In this document: one piece after another, positions 7,991 to 16,981 of the stretch
Numbering within the stretch: the stretch's first letter is position 1
How the letters are laid out: each line of letters opens with the position of its first letter
Made by a program: the position numbers and the translations under genes
Origin: Burkholderiaceae bacterium
GTDB lineage: Bacteria > Pseudomonadota > Gammaproteobacteria > Burkholderiales > Burkholderiaceae
Reading direction: 5' to 3'
NCBI GenBank assembly: GCA_947472645.1
Contig: CANJBQ010000001.1
Span: 1-64,000 of the forward strand
DNA length: 64,000 bases
The notes under the pieces: model-generated
What the model was told of the DNA's origin: nothing
The model's database searches: none
Seen by the model: only the letters and a program-made list of their open reading frames with translations

Positions 7991-8275
7991 TTATAATACT
8001 TAAAGTTTATCGATGCAAATATAAACGTATCCTTATGATGAATGAGTCGTAGGTATCAAAAGATTGAATTTGTATTAAAGAATGTTTTATAAGGCTTATT
8101 CTATTAAGGAGTCCTTGAATAGAGCCAAAAGTAACCACTGCGGTAATAACCGTAGTAACAAATGAAGTTTTAACATGACAAACTTTTGACAAATTTTCTT
8201 GGAGGACAAGGCATACTTGGACTTGAAGTATAGGTCATCAAGTACATACCAATTTGATATCTTCGTTAAAGGATA
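7991..8275. other. Intergenic stretch with no recognised gene
   Basis: This AT-rich stretch lies between the divergent antitoxin promoter and the 3' end of the second hipA-like gene. It has a short open frame on the minus strand (61 codons) with no recognisable motif or start context. No hairpin terminator, RNA gene or insertion sequence end was seen. It may be debris from past insertions. Confidence 0.4.
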
Positions 8276-9526
8276 TTAGTGCAAAAGTTCTTTACTGATG
8301 GCGTTTAATTTTTTAGCCCACTTCTTAGCACCACTTTTACTTGCTCCCAAAGCGACAGATTTGGCTTCAAACTGGCTAGCAGCAGATAAGGCATTTTCAA
8401 TGGCATCAAGAGCAACAATCGGAGATAAATGAATACTCTGAGCAAATTTCAATAAATGATCTCGGGTGATATTTTGCCCTTCACCAGAAATGGTCATTGT
8501 GTGCCAGCCATTAGGACCATCGCACGGGCATAAATCAAAGGCAGGGGATAATTTCCAAGAACCTTGTTGATCCATACAAAATGCAAAGTTTTTACTATGG
8601 TCATCTCTGATCGACAGAGCTACATTAAAACAAGCTTGGCGAAAAATCATTTCGCTCTGAGGTTCACCAGATAATCTTCCGGAAAGTCGAACAAGGTCGA
8701 TATAGTCGAGATGAGGTATTCGGAAGTTATCATTGAGTAATGCCGCCACACTTTGTGTATGGACTCGCTCTCCGGACGCTGTGCGATCGAATCGTTTGAC
8801 AGCAAGAGCGGTTGCCTGATCTTGTAATAAAAGGGATGCGCTTGCTGCATGAATACCATGCACTTGTGCTAGAGATAAGCAAGCGGCCTCATAAAAGGGT
8901 TCATTTTGATCGCCATAGGCAGGGGCGAACTTCAGTAAAGACGGAATAAAACCACTAGGATTTTTAAAGGTGTCGCCTAAGATGATATTTTTACCATCTT
9001 CTGTTAATGAGGCCCAAAATTTGGGGCGTGCTCCAAGAGCGGAACCACCAGCCTTGATTGCCGATGGTGGAATAACTTGAATGATTTCTGCTTCGGTCAA
9101 TTTGGCGAATTCAGCAATCTCAGGCAGTTGGTTTAAAGCGCGATGATCCGTGCTATCGATGATCGGCTTATAACTGAGTGCTCCAACGCCATGTTGTCCA
9201 ACCCAAGCCAAACGATGTAAAGGATTGATCTCAGCTAAAGATAGTCCTGCGCGGCTGAGCCCTTGATTCATCAGTCGTAAACCAAACCCATCGGGTATTG
9301 AGTCAGCAAACAAACCATGTAACCCATCAAAAGGCGTATGAGGTGCTTTAATGACTGAAAGTTGAAAAGGAAGGTGAATGGGGGATAAGTTGAGGGTGGA
9401 ACTGACAAAGTCTTTATCCCAAGCAAAAGCAACAAGCCGCTCACTAGCCACCCAAAAACATTCTCCAATCAAGGTGGGCAGAGTATTACCCCCAAAATCT
9501 AACCATACTTGGAGCCTCGAACTCAT
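8276..9526 (-). CDS. Second HipA-family kinase toxin
   Basis: This 416-residue HipA-type kinase is clearly divergent from the one at 4211. It has the HipA N-terminal domain, then GGSALGARPK (160-169; the ATP/regulatory loop, here with GARPK), LAVKRFDR (241-248), RDDHSKNFAF (307-316; catalytic loop with D and N) and LSPAFDLCP (326-334; metal-binding Asp). It overlaps its XRE partner by 4 bp. All catalytic residues are visible, so activity is likely; the substrate is unknown and may differ from that of HipA no. 1. Confidence 0.9.
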   Translation of the reverse strand: MSSRLQVWLDFGGNTLPTLIGECFWVASERLVAFAWDKDFVSSTLNLSPIHLPFQLSVIKAPHTPFDGLHGLFADSIPDGFGLRLMNQGLSRAGLSLAEINPLHRLAWVGQHGVGALSYKPIIDSTDHRALNQLPEIAEFAKLTEAEIIQVIPPSAIKAGGSALGARPKFWASLTEDGKNIILGDTFKNPSGFIPSLLKFAPAYGDQNEPFYEAACLSLAQVHGIHAASASLLLQDQATALAVKRFDRTASGERVHTQSVAALLNDNFRIPHLDYIDLVRLSGRLSGEPQSEMIFRQACFNVALSIRDDHSKNFAFCMDQQGSWKLSPAFDLCPCDGPNGWHTMTISGEGQNITRDHLLKFAQSIHLSPIVALDAIENALSAASQFEAKSVALGASKSGAKKWAKKLNAISKELLH

Positions 9527-9831
9527 GAACGTATCCTTACTCTAGAGTGTTGTGTCCGGGCAGCTTCTATGCGCTCAATCTCGTCGAGAGTTTGAGCTTG
9601 TGGTTGACAGGCGTCCCAAATAGAGGAGCCAAGCCCTAAAGCTTTGGCAACCCTAATAAAGGTAATGAATTCAACATTTCCACCATTCTCTAAGTTTTTA
9701 ATAGCTTGTAGGCTTGCGCCACTTAATCGGGAAAGATCTTCTTGACGAATACCCAGCCCTACACGGATCAGGCGTAAATTTTTGCCAATTTCCAGCATGA
9801 TTTCTGAAGGAGTGAGCAAGTTATAAATCAT
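9523..9831 (-). CDS. XRE-family repressor/antitoxin of the second HipBA module
   Basis: The 102-residue protein has an XRE helix-turn-helix at about residues 15-70: IGKNLRLIRVGLGIRQEDLS, then RLSGASLQAIKNLENGGN. Its stop overlaps the start of the HipA-like kinase by 4 bp. The C-terminus ends in a basic RVRIRS. Repeats of TAAGATCTyTTA lie 9 to 60 bp upstream of its ATG and are the likely binding sites. Confidence 0.85.
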   Translation of the reverse strand: MIYNLLTPSEIMLEIGKNLRLIRVGLGIRQEDLSRLSGASLQAIKNLENGGNVEFITFIRVAKALGLGSSIWDACQPQAQTLDEIERIEAARTQHSRVRIRS

Positions 9832-9838
9832 AGATTTT

Positions 9839-9891
9839 ATAAGATCTCTTATTAAGAAATTATATTATAACAGATCTCGTAAGATCTTTTA
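9839..9891. promoter_or_regulatory. Paired repeats, likely operator of HipBA no. 2
   Basis: TAAGATCTCTTA (9840-9851) and TAAGATCTTTTA (9880-9891) are direct repeats matching at 11 of 12 bases, 40 bp apart. The first is also within the inverted repeat ATAAGA-TC-TCTTAT (9839-9852). The second follows another AGATCT at 9872-9877. They lie just upstream of the repressor ATG. The sequence is unrelated to the TCCTA/TAGGA operators of HipBA no. 1. Confidence 0.55.
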
Positions 9892-9944
9892 ATAGGTGAT
9901 TTAAAAGGAATAAAGGATGCATACTATAAACATGTAGGAGCGAA

Positions 9945-10680
9945 TTAAATAACCAGTTGGTTTAATCGTTCAATGCATTCTCTTAGTGGCATTACCTCAA
10001 TATCTTGGGCGATACGGTATACATCATTGCCAGGGTAAATCACATATTTTTTATGGGGAAGAATATCATCGCAAGCAGAATAAAAGCCTCGTTCAAGTTT
10101 TGGTTGGCTGCTTCGTTTGATTTCGATAGCCCAAATTTCTACGCCTGGCAAATATAAAATCAGATCAATTTCAGCGCCGCCACTTGATCGGTAGAAGTAG
10201 GGAATGATATCTGGTGGTGAGCTAGATAATATATTCTCAATGACAAAGCATTCCCAACTTTGACCCAACACAGGATGGGAGAGGAGAGCCTCCTTATCCT
10301 GAATATTTAATAGAGCATGAACAATGCCACTATCACGAACGTATACCTTAGGTGACTTTGCAAGTCGTTTTCCATGGTTGGATTGCCATGGCTGTAGCTT
10401 TCGGACAAGCATCAAATCTACCAATAAGTTGAGATAATGGGAAGTTGTTCTCGACTCAATACCTAAACTTTGGCTTAATTGAGAAATATTAATTGGACAC
10501 CCTTGGTGGTGGCAAAGCATGCCCCAGAAACGTCGTAAAGTTTCTGCTGAGATCCGAAACCCAAAATCCGGAATATCTCTTTCTAAATAAGTACGAATAA
10601 AATTTCTTCTCCAAAAAAGACTGAGTTCGTCATTTGAGGCTAAGAGACTATCTGGAAATCCACCCCTGATCCAAAGTGAG
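9945..10680 (-). pseudogene. C-terminal half of a DUF4143-type AAA ATPase, 5' truncated
   Basis: Reading on the minus strand from 10680, the frame is SLWIRGGFPDSLLASNDE, then FWRRNFIRTYLERDIPDFG, ETLRRFWGML, a winged-helix ISQLSQSLGIESRTTSHYL, KSPKVYVRDSGIVHALL, WECFVIENIL and AEIDLILYLPG with IEIKRS (the nuclease-like DUF4143 part). This is the C-terminal half of the ATPase family whose N-terminal P-loop half is at 16190-16607. An ATG at 10520 could give 191 residues but would start mid-domain. The remnant abuts the cysNC stop codon. The frame itself is intact, so truncation, not decay, is the damage. Confidence 0.85.
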
Positions 10681-12615
10681 TCATCTGATAAAAGAAGTGG
10701 AGTTTTTGATACTCTCGATTAGTTCGATGATTTGGCTTGTTTTCGTGTTGGGAGAGATAGTAATTTCAGAGTTTTGTGGCACTTCGTAGACTGAATCAAT
10801 TCCCGTAAAGTTCTTAATTAATCCTTGTCTTGCCTTCTTATAAAGTCCTTTAGGATCTCTTTTTTCGCACTCCTCTAGGGGGGTGTCCACAAAGATTTGC
10901 ATAAATTCTCCAACTTGGAACTTGCTTCTAGCCATTTCCCGATCCTTTTGGAATGGGGAGATGAAGGTCACCAGTACGATTAAACCAGCATCCACCATGA
11001 GCTTAGCCACTTCGGCTACTCGGCGAATATTCTCAATGCGAGCAGTCTCAGTAAAGCCAAGATCATGGTTTAGGCCATGGCGAACATTATCGCCATCCAA
11101 AATGTAGGTGCGTTTACCAATTTTGTAGAGTTCTTTTTCCAGGGCATTAGCAATTGTTGACTTGCCAGAGCCCGATAGCCCTGTAAACCAAAGGCACATG
11201 GGTTTTTGTTGGTTGAGAGCAGCTCTAGCCTCTTTATTGATCTCAAAGAACTGGTTTTGGATATTGCTCGAGCGCCTTAAGGCAAAGCGTATCATGCCAG
11301 CTCCCACGGTATTGTTCGTGAGGCGATCAATAAGAATAAAGCCACCTAGGGCAGGGTTATCGTGATAAGCATCAAAGACCAGAGGTTTAGCCGTGGCAAT
11401 ATTGCACACGGCCACTGCATTAAGATCCAATTTATCAGCTGCGAGCTTTTCTAGGTTATTGATGTTGACCTGATGCTTAATTTTGCTAATGGTGGCATTC
11501 ACTGTTTGGGTGGCCAATTTGATAAAATAGCTTCTGCCTGAATATAAAGGCTCTTCACTCATCCAAACGATTTGTGCATCAAATTGATCTGCAACCGTAG
11601 CGGTTTGCTGAGGTTTACTGAGAACATCTCCCCGTGAGATATCGACTTCTTCATTAAGCGTTAAGGTGATTGCTTGCCCAGCAATGGCCCGTTCAAGAAA
11701 GCCGTCTTTGGTCACAATCGATTTAATGGTAGTTTCTTTGCCGGAGGGTTGAATGCGTATGGCATCGCCCAGGCTAATTTCTCCAGAGATAACCGTGCCA
11801 GCAAACCCTCTAAATTCATGATTAGGACGATTAACCCATTGCACAGGCATCCTAAATGCTCGCTTGAGGGCTTGATCTTGTTCTAATGGTATGGACTCCA
11901 AAAGCCCTATCAGGGTTGGCCCGTGATACCAACTCATCAGATTGCTATGAATGGTGATGTTATCTCCCGATAAAGCAGACATCGGGATGAAGGTGATTTT
12001 TAATTGCTCAACTCGCGCGTGATGATTTTTTTTTAACTCTTTTACAAACTCTTGATAGCTATTAACAATTGCTTCATATGTAGATTTATCGTAATTGACT
12101 AAATCCATTTTATTTACAGCTAACACGATATGTTTAATACCCATGAGGGATACGAGATAGGTATGACGTTTAGTTTGAGTCAAGACTCCTTGTCGAGCGT
12201 CGACTAGAACAATCGCTAAATCAGCTGTCGAGGCACCTGTGACCATATTGCGGGTGTACTGTTCATGTCCTGGTGTATCGGCTACAATAAACTTGCGCTT
12301 GTCTGTTGAGAAAAATCGATAAGCCACATCAATGGTGATTCCTTGCTCGCGCTCGGCCGCTAAGCCATCCACTAAAAGGGCAAAGTCGAGATTTTGTCCT
12401 TGAGTCCCCATCTTTTTAGAATCCGCTTCAAGCGCTTCTAATTGATCCTCAAATAACATTTTGGATTCATAAAGGAGACGGCCAATAAGGGTGCTTTTGC
12501 CATCATCGACGCTGCCACACGTAATGAAACGCAATAAAGTTTTATGTTGATGGTTTTTGAGATAAGCCTCGATATCGTCATTAATCGAATCAGCGAATTG
12601 ACTTTGGTTTGCCAT
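10681..12615 (-). CDS. cysNC: Bifunctional sulfate adenylyltransferase subunit 1 / adenylylsulfate kinase
   Basis: CysN is the GTPase subunit that, with CysD, makes APS from ATP and sulfate; the fused CysC domain phosphorylates APS to PAPS. In the 644 residues the GTPase motifs are GSVDDGKST (34-42), [12 protein letters not shown] (113-124) and NKMDL (168-172), followed by EF-Tu-like beta barrels. The APS kinase domain starts near residue 470 with P-loop GLSGSGKST (479-487), [10 protein letters not shown] (508-517) and [10 protein letters not shown]. The ATG overlaps the cysD stop (TAATG), so translation is coupled. PAPS could feed sulfite reduction or the sulfotransferase at 26702. Confidence 0.95.
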   Translation of the reverse strand: MANQSQFADSINDDIEAYLKNHQHKTLLRFITCGSVDDGKSTLIGRLLYESKMLFEDQLEALEADSKKMGTQGQNLDFALLVDGLAAEREQGITIDVAYRFFSTDKRKFIVADTPGHEQYTRNMVTGASTADLAIVLVDARQGVLTQTKRHTYLVSLMGIKHIVLAVNKMDLVNYDKSTYEAIVNSYQEFVKELKKNHHARVEQLKITFIPMSALSGDNITIHSNLMSWYHGPTLIGLLESIPLEQDQALKRAFRMPVQWVNRPNHEFRGFAGTVISGEISLGDAIRIQPSGKETTIKSIVTKDGFLERAIAGQAITLTLNEEVDISRGDVLSKPQQTATVADQFDAQIVWMSEEPLYSGRSYFIKLATQTVNATISKIKHQVNINNLEKLAADKLDLNAVAVCNIATAKPLVFDAYHDNPALGGFILIDRLTNNTVGAGMIRFALRRSSNIQNQFFEINKEARAALNQQKPMCLWFTGLSGSGKSTIANALEKELYKIGKRTYILDGDNVRHGLNHDLGFTETARIENIRRVAEVAKLMVDAGLIVLVTFISPFQKDREMARSKFQVGEFMQIFVDTPLEECEKRDPKGLYKKARQGLIKNFTGIDSVYEVPQNSEITISPNTKTSQIIELIESIKNSTSFIR

Positions 12616-14399
12616 TAGAAGTATCCCTCTTGTTTTTTCTTTTCCATCGAAGCGGCACCATCATGATCAATCACGCGACCTTGGCGCTCAGAAGTTTTAG
12701 TGAGTAACATTTCTTGAATAATCTCGGGAAGGGTAGATGCTTGGGATTCCACTGCGCCCGTTAAGGGATAGCAGCCTAAGGTTCTAAAGCGTACTCGTTT
12801 GATCATCGGAATTTCACCAGGAGCGAGCGGCATACGATCATCATCAACCATAATCAGAGTGCCATCACGTTCTACCACTGGACGCTCTTGGGCAAAATAC
12901 AGGTGAACAATGGGAATATTTTCCAGATAAATGTATTGCCAAATATCAAGTTCGGTCCAGTTTGAAATCGGAAAAACCCGAATGCCCTCACTTTTATGTT
13001 TCTTAGTGTTATACAAATTCCACAGCTCGGGGCGCTGTTGCTTAGGATCCCAGTGATGTTGGCTATTGCGAAATGAAAAAATACGCTCTTTGGCGCGAGA
13101 CTTTTCTTCATCACGCCGTGCACCACCAAATGCCACATCAAAACCATGTTGATCTAAAGCTTGTTTTAAGCCTTGAGTCTTCATCACGTCGGTATGAATT
13201 TGTGAGCCATGGGTAAAGGGATTGATCCCTTGTGCCAAGCCATCTGGGTTGATGTGGGTAATTAGATCAAACCTATGGTTTTTTACCATCTGCTCCCGAA
13301 AAGCATACATATCCTTAAACTTCCAACCAGTATCGACATGTAATAAAGGAAAGGGTGGCGGTGCAGGATAAAACGCTTTCAGTGCTAAGTGCAGCATCAC
13401 AGCACTATCTTTTCCAATGGAGTACAGCATCACCGGCTTATCGGCTTCGGCAACTACTTCACGCATGATGTGAATGCTCTCAGCTTCAAGGCGTTGCAAG
13501 TGAGTTAAGATTTTTGAATCAACTGACGTAGTGGTTTCTCGCTGATCTGGTGAGGGGCAGGAATATGACAAGGCGGATAGTTTATTGTCGGAAGATTTGA
13601 TATTTTTTTGACTTGCTAAATTAGCAGCTTTTGGAACATTGCCTTTGGAGGCTCTCTTGAGTAATACCAACTTAGAGTTTTTTGCCAGCCATTCATAAAG
13701 TGTGGGGGTGTATTGCAATCCCGCAAACTGTAATCGCAAGGCATAACCTTTTGGGTTAGCTTCCAGTATCTTTTGGCAAAAGTCTATATAGTCTTTTTCA
13801 ATGAGCGGGTGCTTGTAAAAGCGCCAAGATAGTTTTCCTCGGCGATCTTGTGCAAAGAGCAAACAATGTTTTAGATGGTTTTTATTTTGTAGTGGTATTT
13901 CATGCTCTCCGCCACTAAACACTACAAATTTGCTTGATGCCGCTTCTTCTAAAAAGTCATCTTCAATAGCGGGAGGATTAGTAGGTAGCCATCCCCATTC
14001 TTTAAATAGGCGCATGGCAGTGCGGTTATTAATAGGTTTTGCATTCCCTCGGTGATTTGCCTTGATAAGCCATTGAGCAAGATGCTCAAACGTCCAGAGA
14101 TGATCTAATTTGCTACTAAATAATTGCTCCCAGATTGCTCCCCATTGATTTGCATAGAGAGAGCTAGCCTCCGCTTTGGTTTTTGAGGGGCGGCCAACTC
14201 TCATTGATTTTACGGCTTGTATACCTTCCGCCTCATAAATTTTATTAAGGGCAATGATGGTAGGTGTACTAAGTCCAGTTTCTGCTTTAACTTGAGCTAA
14301 GGTTGATCCTGATTGACGCAAATGAATAGCCCTGATCCGAAGGTCAATGCTAGTAGTATCTCTACCAGCCACGCTTTTGGGTTGATTGACATCTCTCAT
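12615..14399 (-). CDS. cysD: Sulfate adenylyltransferase subunit 2 with N-terminal degenerate transposase-like extension
   Basis: Residues about 292-594 are a complete CysD (302 residues, the normal size): [16 protein letters not shown], the PP-motif [15 protein letters not shown] (324-338), [14 protein letters not shown] and [16 protein letters not shown]. Residues 1-290 are extra. They read as a helix-turn-helix (18-62) ending in VGRPSK, a winged helix (84-137), and a segment like an IS630 DDE domain (157-250: [42 protein letters not shown]) in which the catalytic acidic positions are missing. The frame is open throughout. No in-frame ATG lies between codon 129 and codon 312, inside CysD, which favours a real fusion protein; a TTG near 13571 is a weak alternative start. 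Confidence 0.88.
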   Translation of the reverse strand: MRDVNQPKSVAGRDTTSIDLRIRAIHLRQSGSTLAQVKAETGLSTPTIIALNKIYEAEGIQAVKSMRVGRPSKTKAEASSLYANQWGAIWEQLFSSKLDHLWTFEHLAQWLIKANHRGNAKPINNRTAMRLFKEWGWLPTNPPAIEDDFLEEAASSKFVVFSGGEHEIPLQNKNHLKHCLLFAQDRRGKLSWRFYKHPLIEKDYIDFCQKILEANPKGYALRLQFAGLQYTPTLYEWLAKNSKLVLLKRASKGNVPKAANLASQKNIKSSDNKLSALSYSCPSPDQRETTTSVDSKILTHLQRLEAESIHIMREVVAEADKPVMLYSIGKDSAVMLHLALKAFYPAPPPFPLLHVDTGWKFKDMYAFREQMVKNHRFDLITHINPDGLAQGINPFTHGSQIHTDVMKTQGLKQALDQHGFDVAFGGARRDEEKSRAKERIFSFRNSQHHWDPKQQRPELWNLYNTKKHKSEGIRVFPISNWTELDIWQYIYLENIPIVHLYFAQERPVVERDGTLIMVDDDRMPLAPGEIPMIKRVRFRTLGCYPLTGAVESQASTLPEIIQEMLLTKTSERQGRVIDHDGAASMEKKKQEGYF

Positions 14400-14443
14400 T
14401 TATATATTAAACATTAAAACCCTTAAGTATGTAAAGTATTTTT

Positions 14444-14471
14444 TTGACAAATATTAAAGATTCGTTAAAAT
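14444..14471 (+). promoter_or_regulatory. Sigma-70-like promoter for the TauE-like gene
   Basis: A perfect -35 TTGACA (14444-14449) is followed after 16 bp by TAAAAT (14466-14471, 5 of 6 to TATAAT). Transcription would begin near 14478, some 16 bases before the GTG start of the permease. It lies in the 94-bp gap between divergent cysD and the permease. Confidence 0.65.
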
Positions 14472-14493
14472 GACTCTTTATTGATTCCTAAGT

Positions 14494-15279
14494 GTGGATT
14501 TGGAGCTTGAATTGTTGATATTGGCTGGTTTTTTAGTTGGCGTAATTGTTGGTTTAACTGGTGTAGGTGGTGGCGCCTTAATGACCCCCTTGCTTCTTTT
14601 TATTTTTGGGGTTGCACCAGTGACTGCCATTGGAACCGATCTTTGGTTTGCTGCAATTACCAAGATGGCAGCAGGTAAAATGCATCATGCCAAAGGCTTG
14701 ATTGACTGGCAGATATTATGCCGTATGTGGTCAGGTAGCTTGCCTGCCGCCATCATTATGATTTTATTGATGCACAATGGTTTTGTTGCTTTAAATGTGA
14801 GCTTTCTAAAAACAGCTGTGGCTATTGCGATATTGATTACAGCATTGAGTATGCTCTTTCAAAAACATCTCCATGGACTTGGTAAAAATTTGCGAATCAG
14901 CGATGCTGAGCACTTTAAAAAATGGCAGCCGATATTAACCGTTATAGCCGGTGTCATACTAGGCACTTTGGTTACCCTTACTTCTATTGGGGCGGGTGCA
15001 GTTGGTGTAGTAATGTTAACTTACCTTTATCCCTTAAGACTTACACCTGCTAGATTGGTTGCAACAGATATTGTTCACGCCATTCCCTTAGCAATGTTTG
15101 CTGGACTAGGGCATTTATTCATTGGTAACATTGATTTTGGCTTACTTGGATGGCTGCTTATGGGATCTATTCCTGGGGTATTGATTGGCGCGACCTTCTC
15201 AAGCAGATTACCGCAAGCACCATTACGCATCGCTATTGCAATCGTACTCGGTTTAGTAGCTCTAAAGCTTCTTTTATAA
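14494..15279 (+). CDS. TauE/SafE-family permease, probable sulfur-oxyanion transporter
   Basis: The 261-residue protein has about eight hydrophobic segments in the TSUP (TauE/SafE) pattern. The N-terminal GFLVGVIVGLTGVGGGALMTPLLL and the mid-protein ILGTLVTLTSIGAGAVG with LTPARLVATDIVHA are the family's repeated signatures. TSUP proteins export sulfite or sulfoacetate or take up sulfate or thiosulfate; beside cysDNC a sulfate or sulfite role is likely. The GTG at 14494 is weakly supported; a TTG at 14512 has GGAG six bases before it. It is transcribed divergently from cysD. Confidence 0.85.
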   Translation: MDLELELLILAGFLVGVIVGLTGVGGGALMTPLLLFIFGVAPVTAIGTDLWFAAITKMAAGKMHHAKGLIDWQILCRMWSGSLPAAIIMILLMHNGFVALNVSFLKTAVAIAILITALSMLFQKHLHGLGKNLRISDAEHFKKWQPILTVIAGVILGTLVTLTSIGAGAVGVVMLTYLYPLRLTPARLVATDIVHAIPLAMFAGLGHLFIGNIDFGLLGWLLMGSIPGVLIGATFSSRLPQAPLRIAIAIVLGLVALKLLL

Positions 15280-15359
15280 ACCAGTTGCTGAACGCCCAAC
15301 AAAGTTTTTTTGTCAACCAAAAATGCTACTCTGTGTCTAAGTAGCTTATGCTTATAAAG

Positions 15360-16037
15360 ATGAAAATCTCAATTCAAGCCCCTTTCCAATTGCATCCACA
15401 GCAGATAATAGATTCTATTATTCCTTTGGTAGACATGGCAGTTGTAGCAATCATGCATATATATATGAACAAGTTGATCATGGCGTTGAAATTAAGGTTG
15501 ATCAAAGCCCATTGACATAGACCGCTTTACAAGCCAATGCTATTTTGGTTGATGGCCTAAAAAAATTATGGCCAAGCATTCCAGTATTGAGTGAAGAGGG
15601 CGGTGATGTCTTGTGAGAAGGTGAGGAGCCCCCTTACTATTGGGCAATGGTGAATTTACTGTAAACGTTACGTTAATTTTTAAAGAGGATCCAGTGCTCG
15701 GTGTAGTGATGGCTCCAGCTTTTGATAAATTGTACGTTGGGTGTTGCAACACAAGCATGGCTTTTGATTGCAAAGAAATAGCGGATGACTTAACTATTGG
15801 ATTTGATCGGAAGGCGATGAAGCGGGTAAATGGGCCAACATTGAAGTCAGTAGTTTTAATAAAAAGGAGCCCCAAAGACCTATTCGGATGGCATCTAGCA
15901 GATCATATCCTTCGCCACAACTTGGGGGCTGGTTAAAGCAATTCAAAAGTTATGAGACCATTGAAGTGGGTAGTACCCTCAAGTTCTGCCTGCTAGCCGA
16001 GGGGCTGTTGGATGTTTACCCACGCTTTGGACCAACA
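15360..16037 (+). pseudogene. cysQ: Decayed 3'(2'),5'-bisphosphate nucleotidase cysQ
   Basis: CysQ removes the 3'-phosphate from PAP/PAPS. Four pieces in changing frames align to it. 15360 onward: IIDSIIPLVDMAV. 15473 onward: VDHGVEIKVDQSPLT, stop, TALQANAILVDGLKKL, then IPVLSEEGGDVL and another stop. 15640 onward: GNGEFTVNVTLI, PVLGVVMAPAFDKLYVG. 15888 onward: SSRSYPSPQLGGWL, VGSTLKFCLLAEG and DVYPRFGPT. The DPLDGT metal-binding segment expected between YYWAM and GNGEF is deleted, and the C-terminus after YPRFGPT is lost. It is certainly non-functional and lies with the sulfate-activation genes. Confidence 0.88.
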
Positions 16038-16189
16038 TATAGGAGTTGGGGAGAAATTATCAGCATTAAATGAAAATCTTATGGCCTATTGCTATAGGAA
16101 AATTTTGAATCAAAAGTTTATTGCATACAGCTCTAGTCTGGTAGATTTGAGACCATAAAATCATGACCCAAATAATCGAGCCTACTGAG

Positions 16190-16607
16190 GTTTTCCCTTG
16201 TACGCCTTTGGGTGGAATTTCGAAAATATTGATTGGCCCAAGTTCCATATAGGGAACTCTTCCAGCCAAAGTTTCCCCTGACTGTTGGAGAACATCGAGT
16301 GAGGCTGAGCCCAATAGAAGGAAGTGACTATTTGGATTGCAATCTCGTCTTCGTTGGTCAATGACACCTCTTAAAATCGGAAATAAATCTGGTACTCTTT
16401 ATGGTCTTCCAAGTAAAAAGTGGCCTGTGACAATTTTGATTGATCTAATTCTGACTCAAGATCTAAATAGCTGGCACCAAGTTTTTTTGCAAGATTAAAT
16501 GCAACAGTTGTTTTACCCACTTGCCTAGGCCCTAGAATCACAACCGCAGAAGAATTTTCTATAGCAAAAAGGGGCTGGGATTCGATTTTGCTAGGAATTA
16601 TTAGCAT
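16190..16607 (-). pseudogene. N-terminal half of the DUF4143-type AAA ATPase, frameshifted
   Basis: From the ATG at 16607 the minus strand reads KIESQPLFAIENSSAVVILG then PRQVGKTT (Walker A), SYLDLESELDQSKL and FYLEDHKEY. After a shift it continues FPILRGVIDQRRRD, HFLLLGSASLDVLQQSGETL, AGRVPYMELGPINIFEI. The Walker B segment expected between the two pieces (around DEIQR) is missing, consistent with a small deletion that also shifts the frame. Homology fades near 16200. The missing continuation (LWIRGGFP onward) is at 9945-10680 on the same strand, so these look like two halves of one gene parted by the sulfate block. Confidence 0.85.
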
Positions 16608-16610
16608 TAT

Positions 16611-16647
16611 CCTTGTAATTTTTACATTTAATGTAAAAATTACAAGG
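16611..16647. repeat. Perfect 17-bp inverted repeat upstream of the ATPase remnant
   Basis: Arms 16611-16627 (CCTTGTAATTTTTACAT) and 16631-16647 are exact inverted repeats around TTA. It begins 4 bp upstream of the ATPase ATG, where it would lie in the 5' leader or act as an operator. The outer CCTTGTAA is also the outer part of the hairpin at 5534-5574. Confidence 0.75.
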
Positions 16648-16981
16648 AAATTTCTGTAAACTAAAAAAGCAAGGGGGATTGATCAGTATTTTTAATCGCC
16701 CACCCCAAGATTTATGAAGAACTTAAATACCGGCAGTCTAATTTGAATAGAGGAATCAGTCATAGAGTGCTTAGAATTTACTATTGTGTTAATAACCTCT
16801 AGTTCGATTGTGTTTCATCATGATTTGAGACTGGTTTACCTTCTCTAGGGATATAAATGGTATGAGAAAATTAGTAAAAGGAAGATCTAGTTTAATATTA
16901 TCGTTTTTATAATTAGAGATTTTTATATGCTTTTTGTTTTTGTGCCTTGTTCCTTCATTAATAAAAATACGTTGGAAGTTC
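16648..16981. other. Intergenic region upstream of manC
   Basis: This AT-rich 334-bp stretch separates the ATPase remnant from the glycan locus. No convincing sigma-70 promoter pair, terminator or RNA gene was recognised, although the manC promoter should lie here. A 64-codon minus-strand frame (16789-16983) has no recognisable features and is probably chance. Confidence 0.4.

Noticed and set aside
8007-8192. 61-codon minus-strand frame between the PIN module and HipA no. 2
   Set aside because: Weak start context and low-complexity hydrophobic composition; no family recognised.
10520-10683. Functional short gene starting at the ATG at 10520
   Set aside because: The ATPase frame continues upstream of that ATG in conserved sequence (SLWIRGGFP and onward), so the ATG is internal to a truncated gene.
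12615-13500. Separate transposase gene overlapping cysD
   Set aside because: There is a single uninterrupted frame and no stop between the transposase-like part and CysD; no terminal inverted repeats of an insertion sequence were found.
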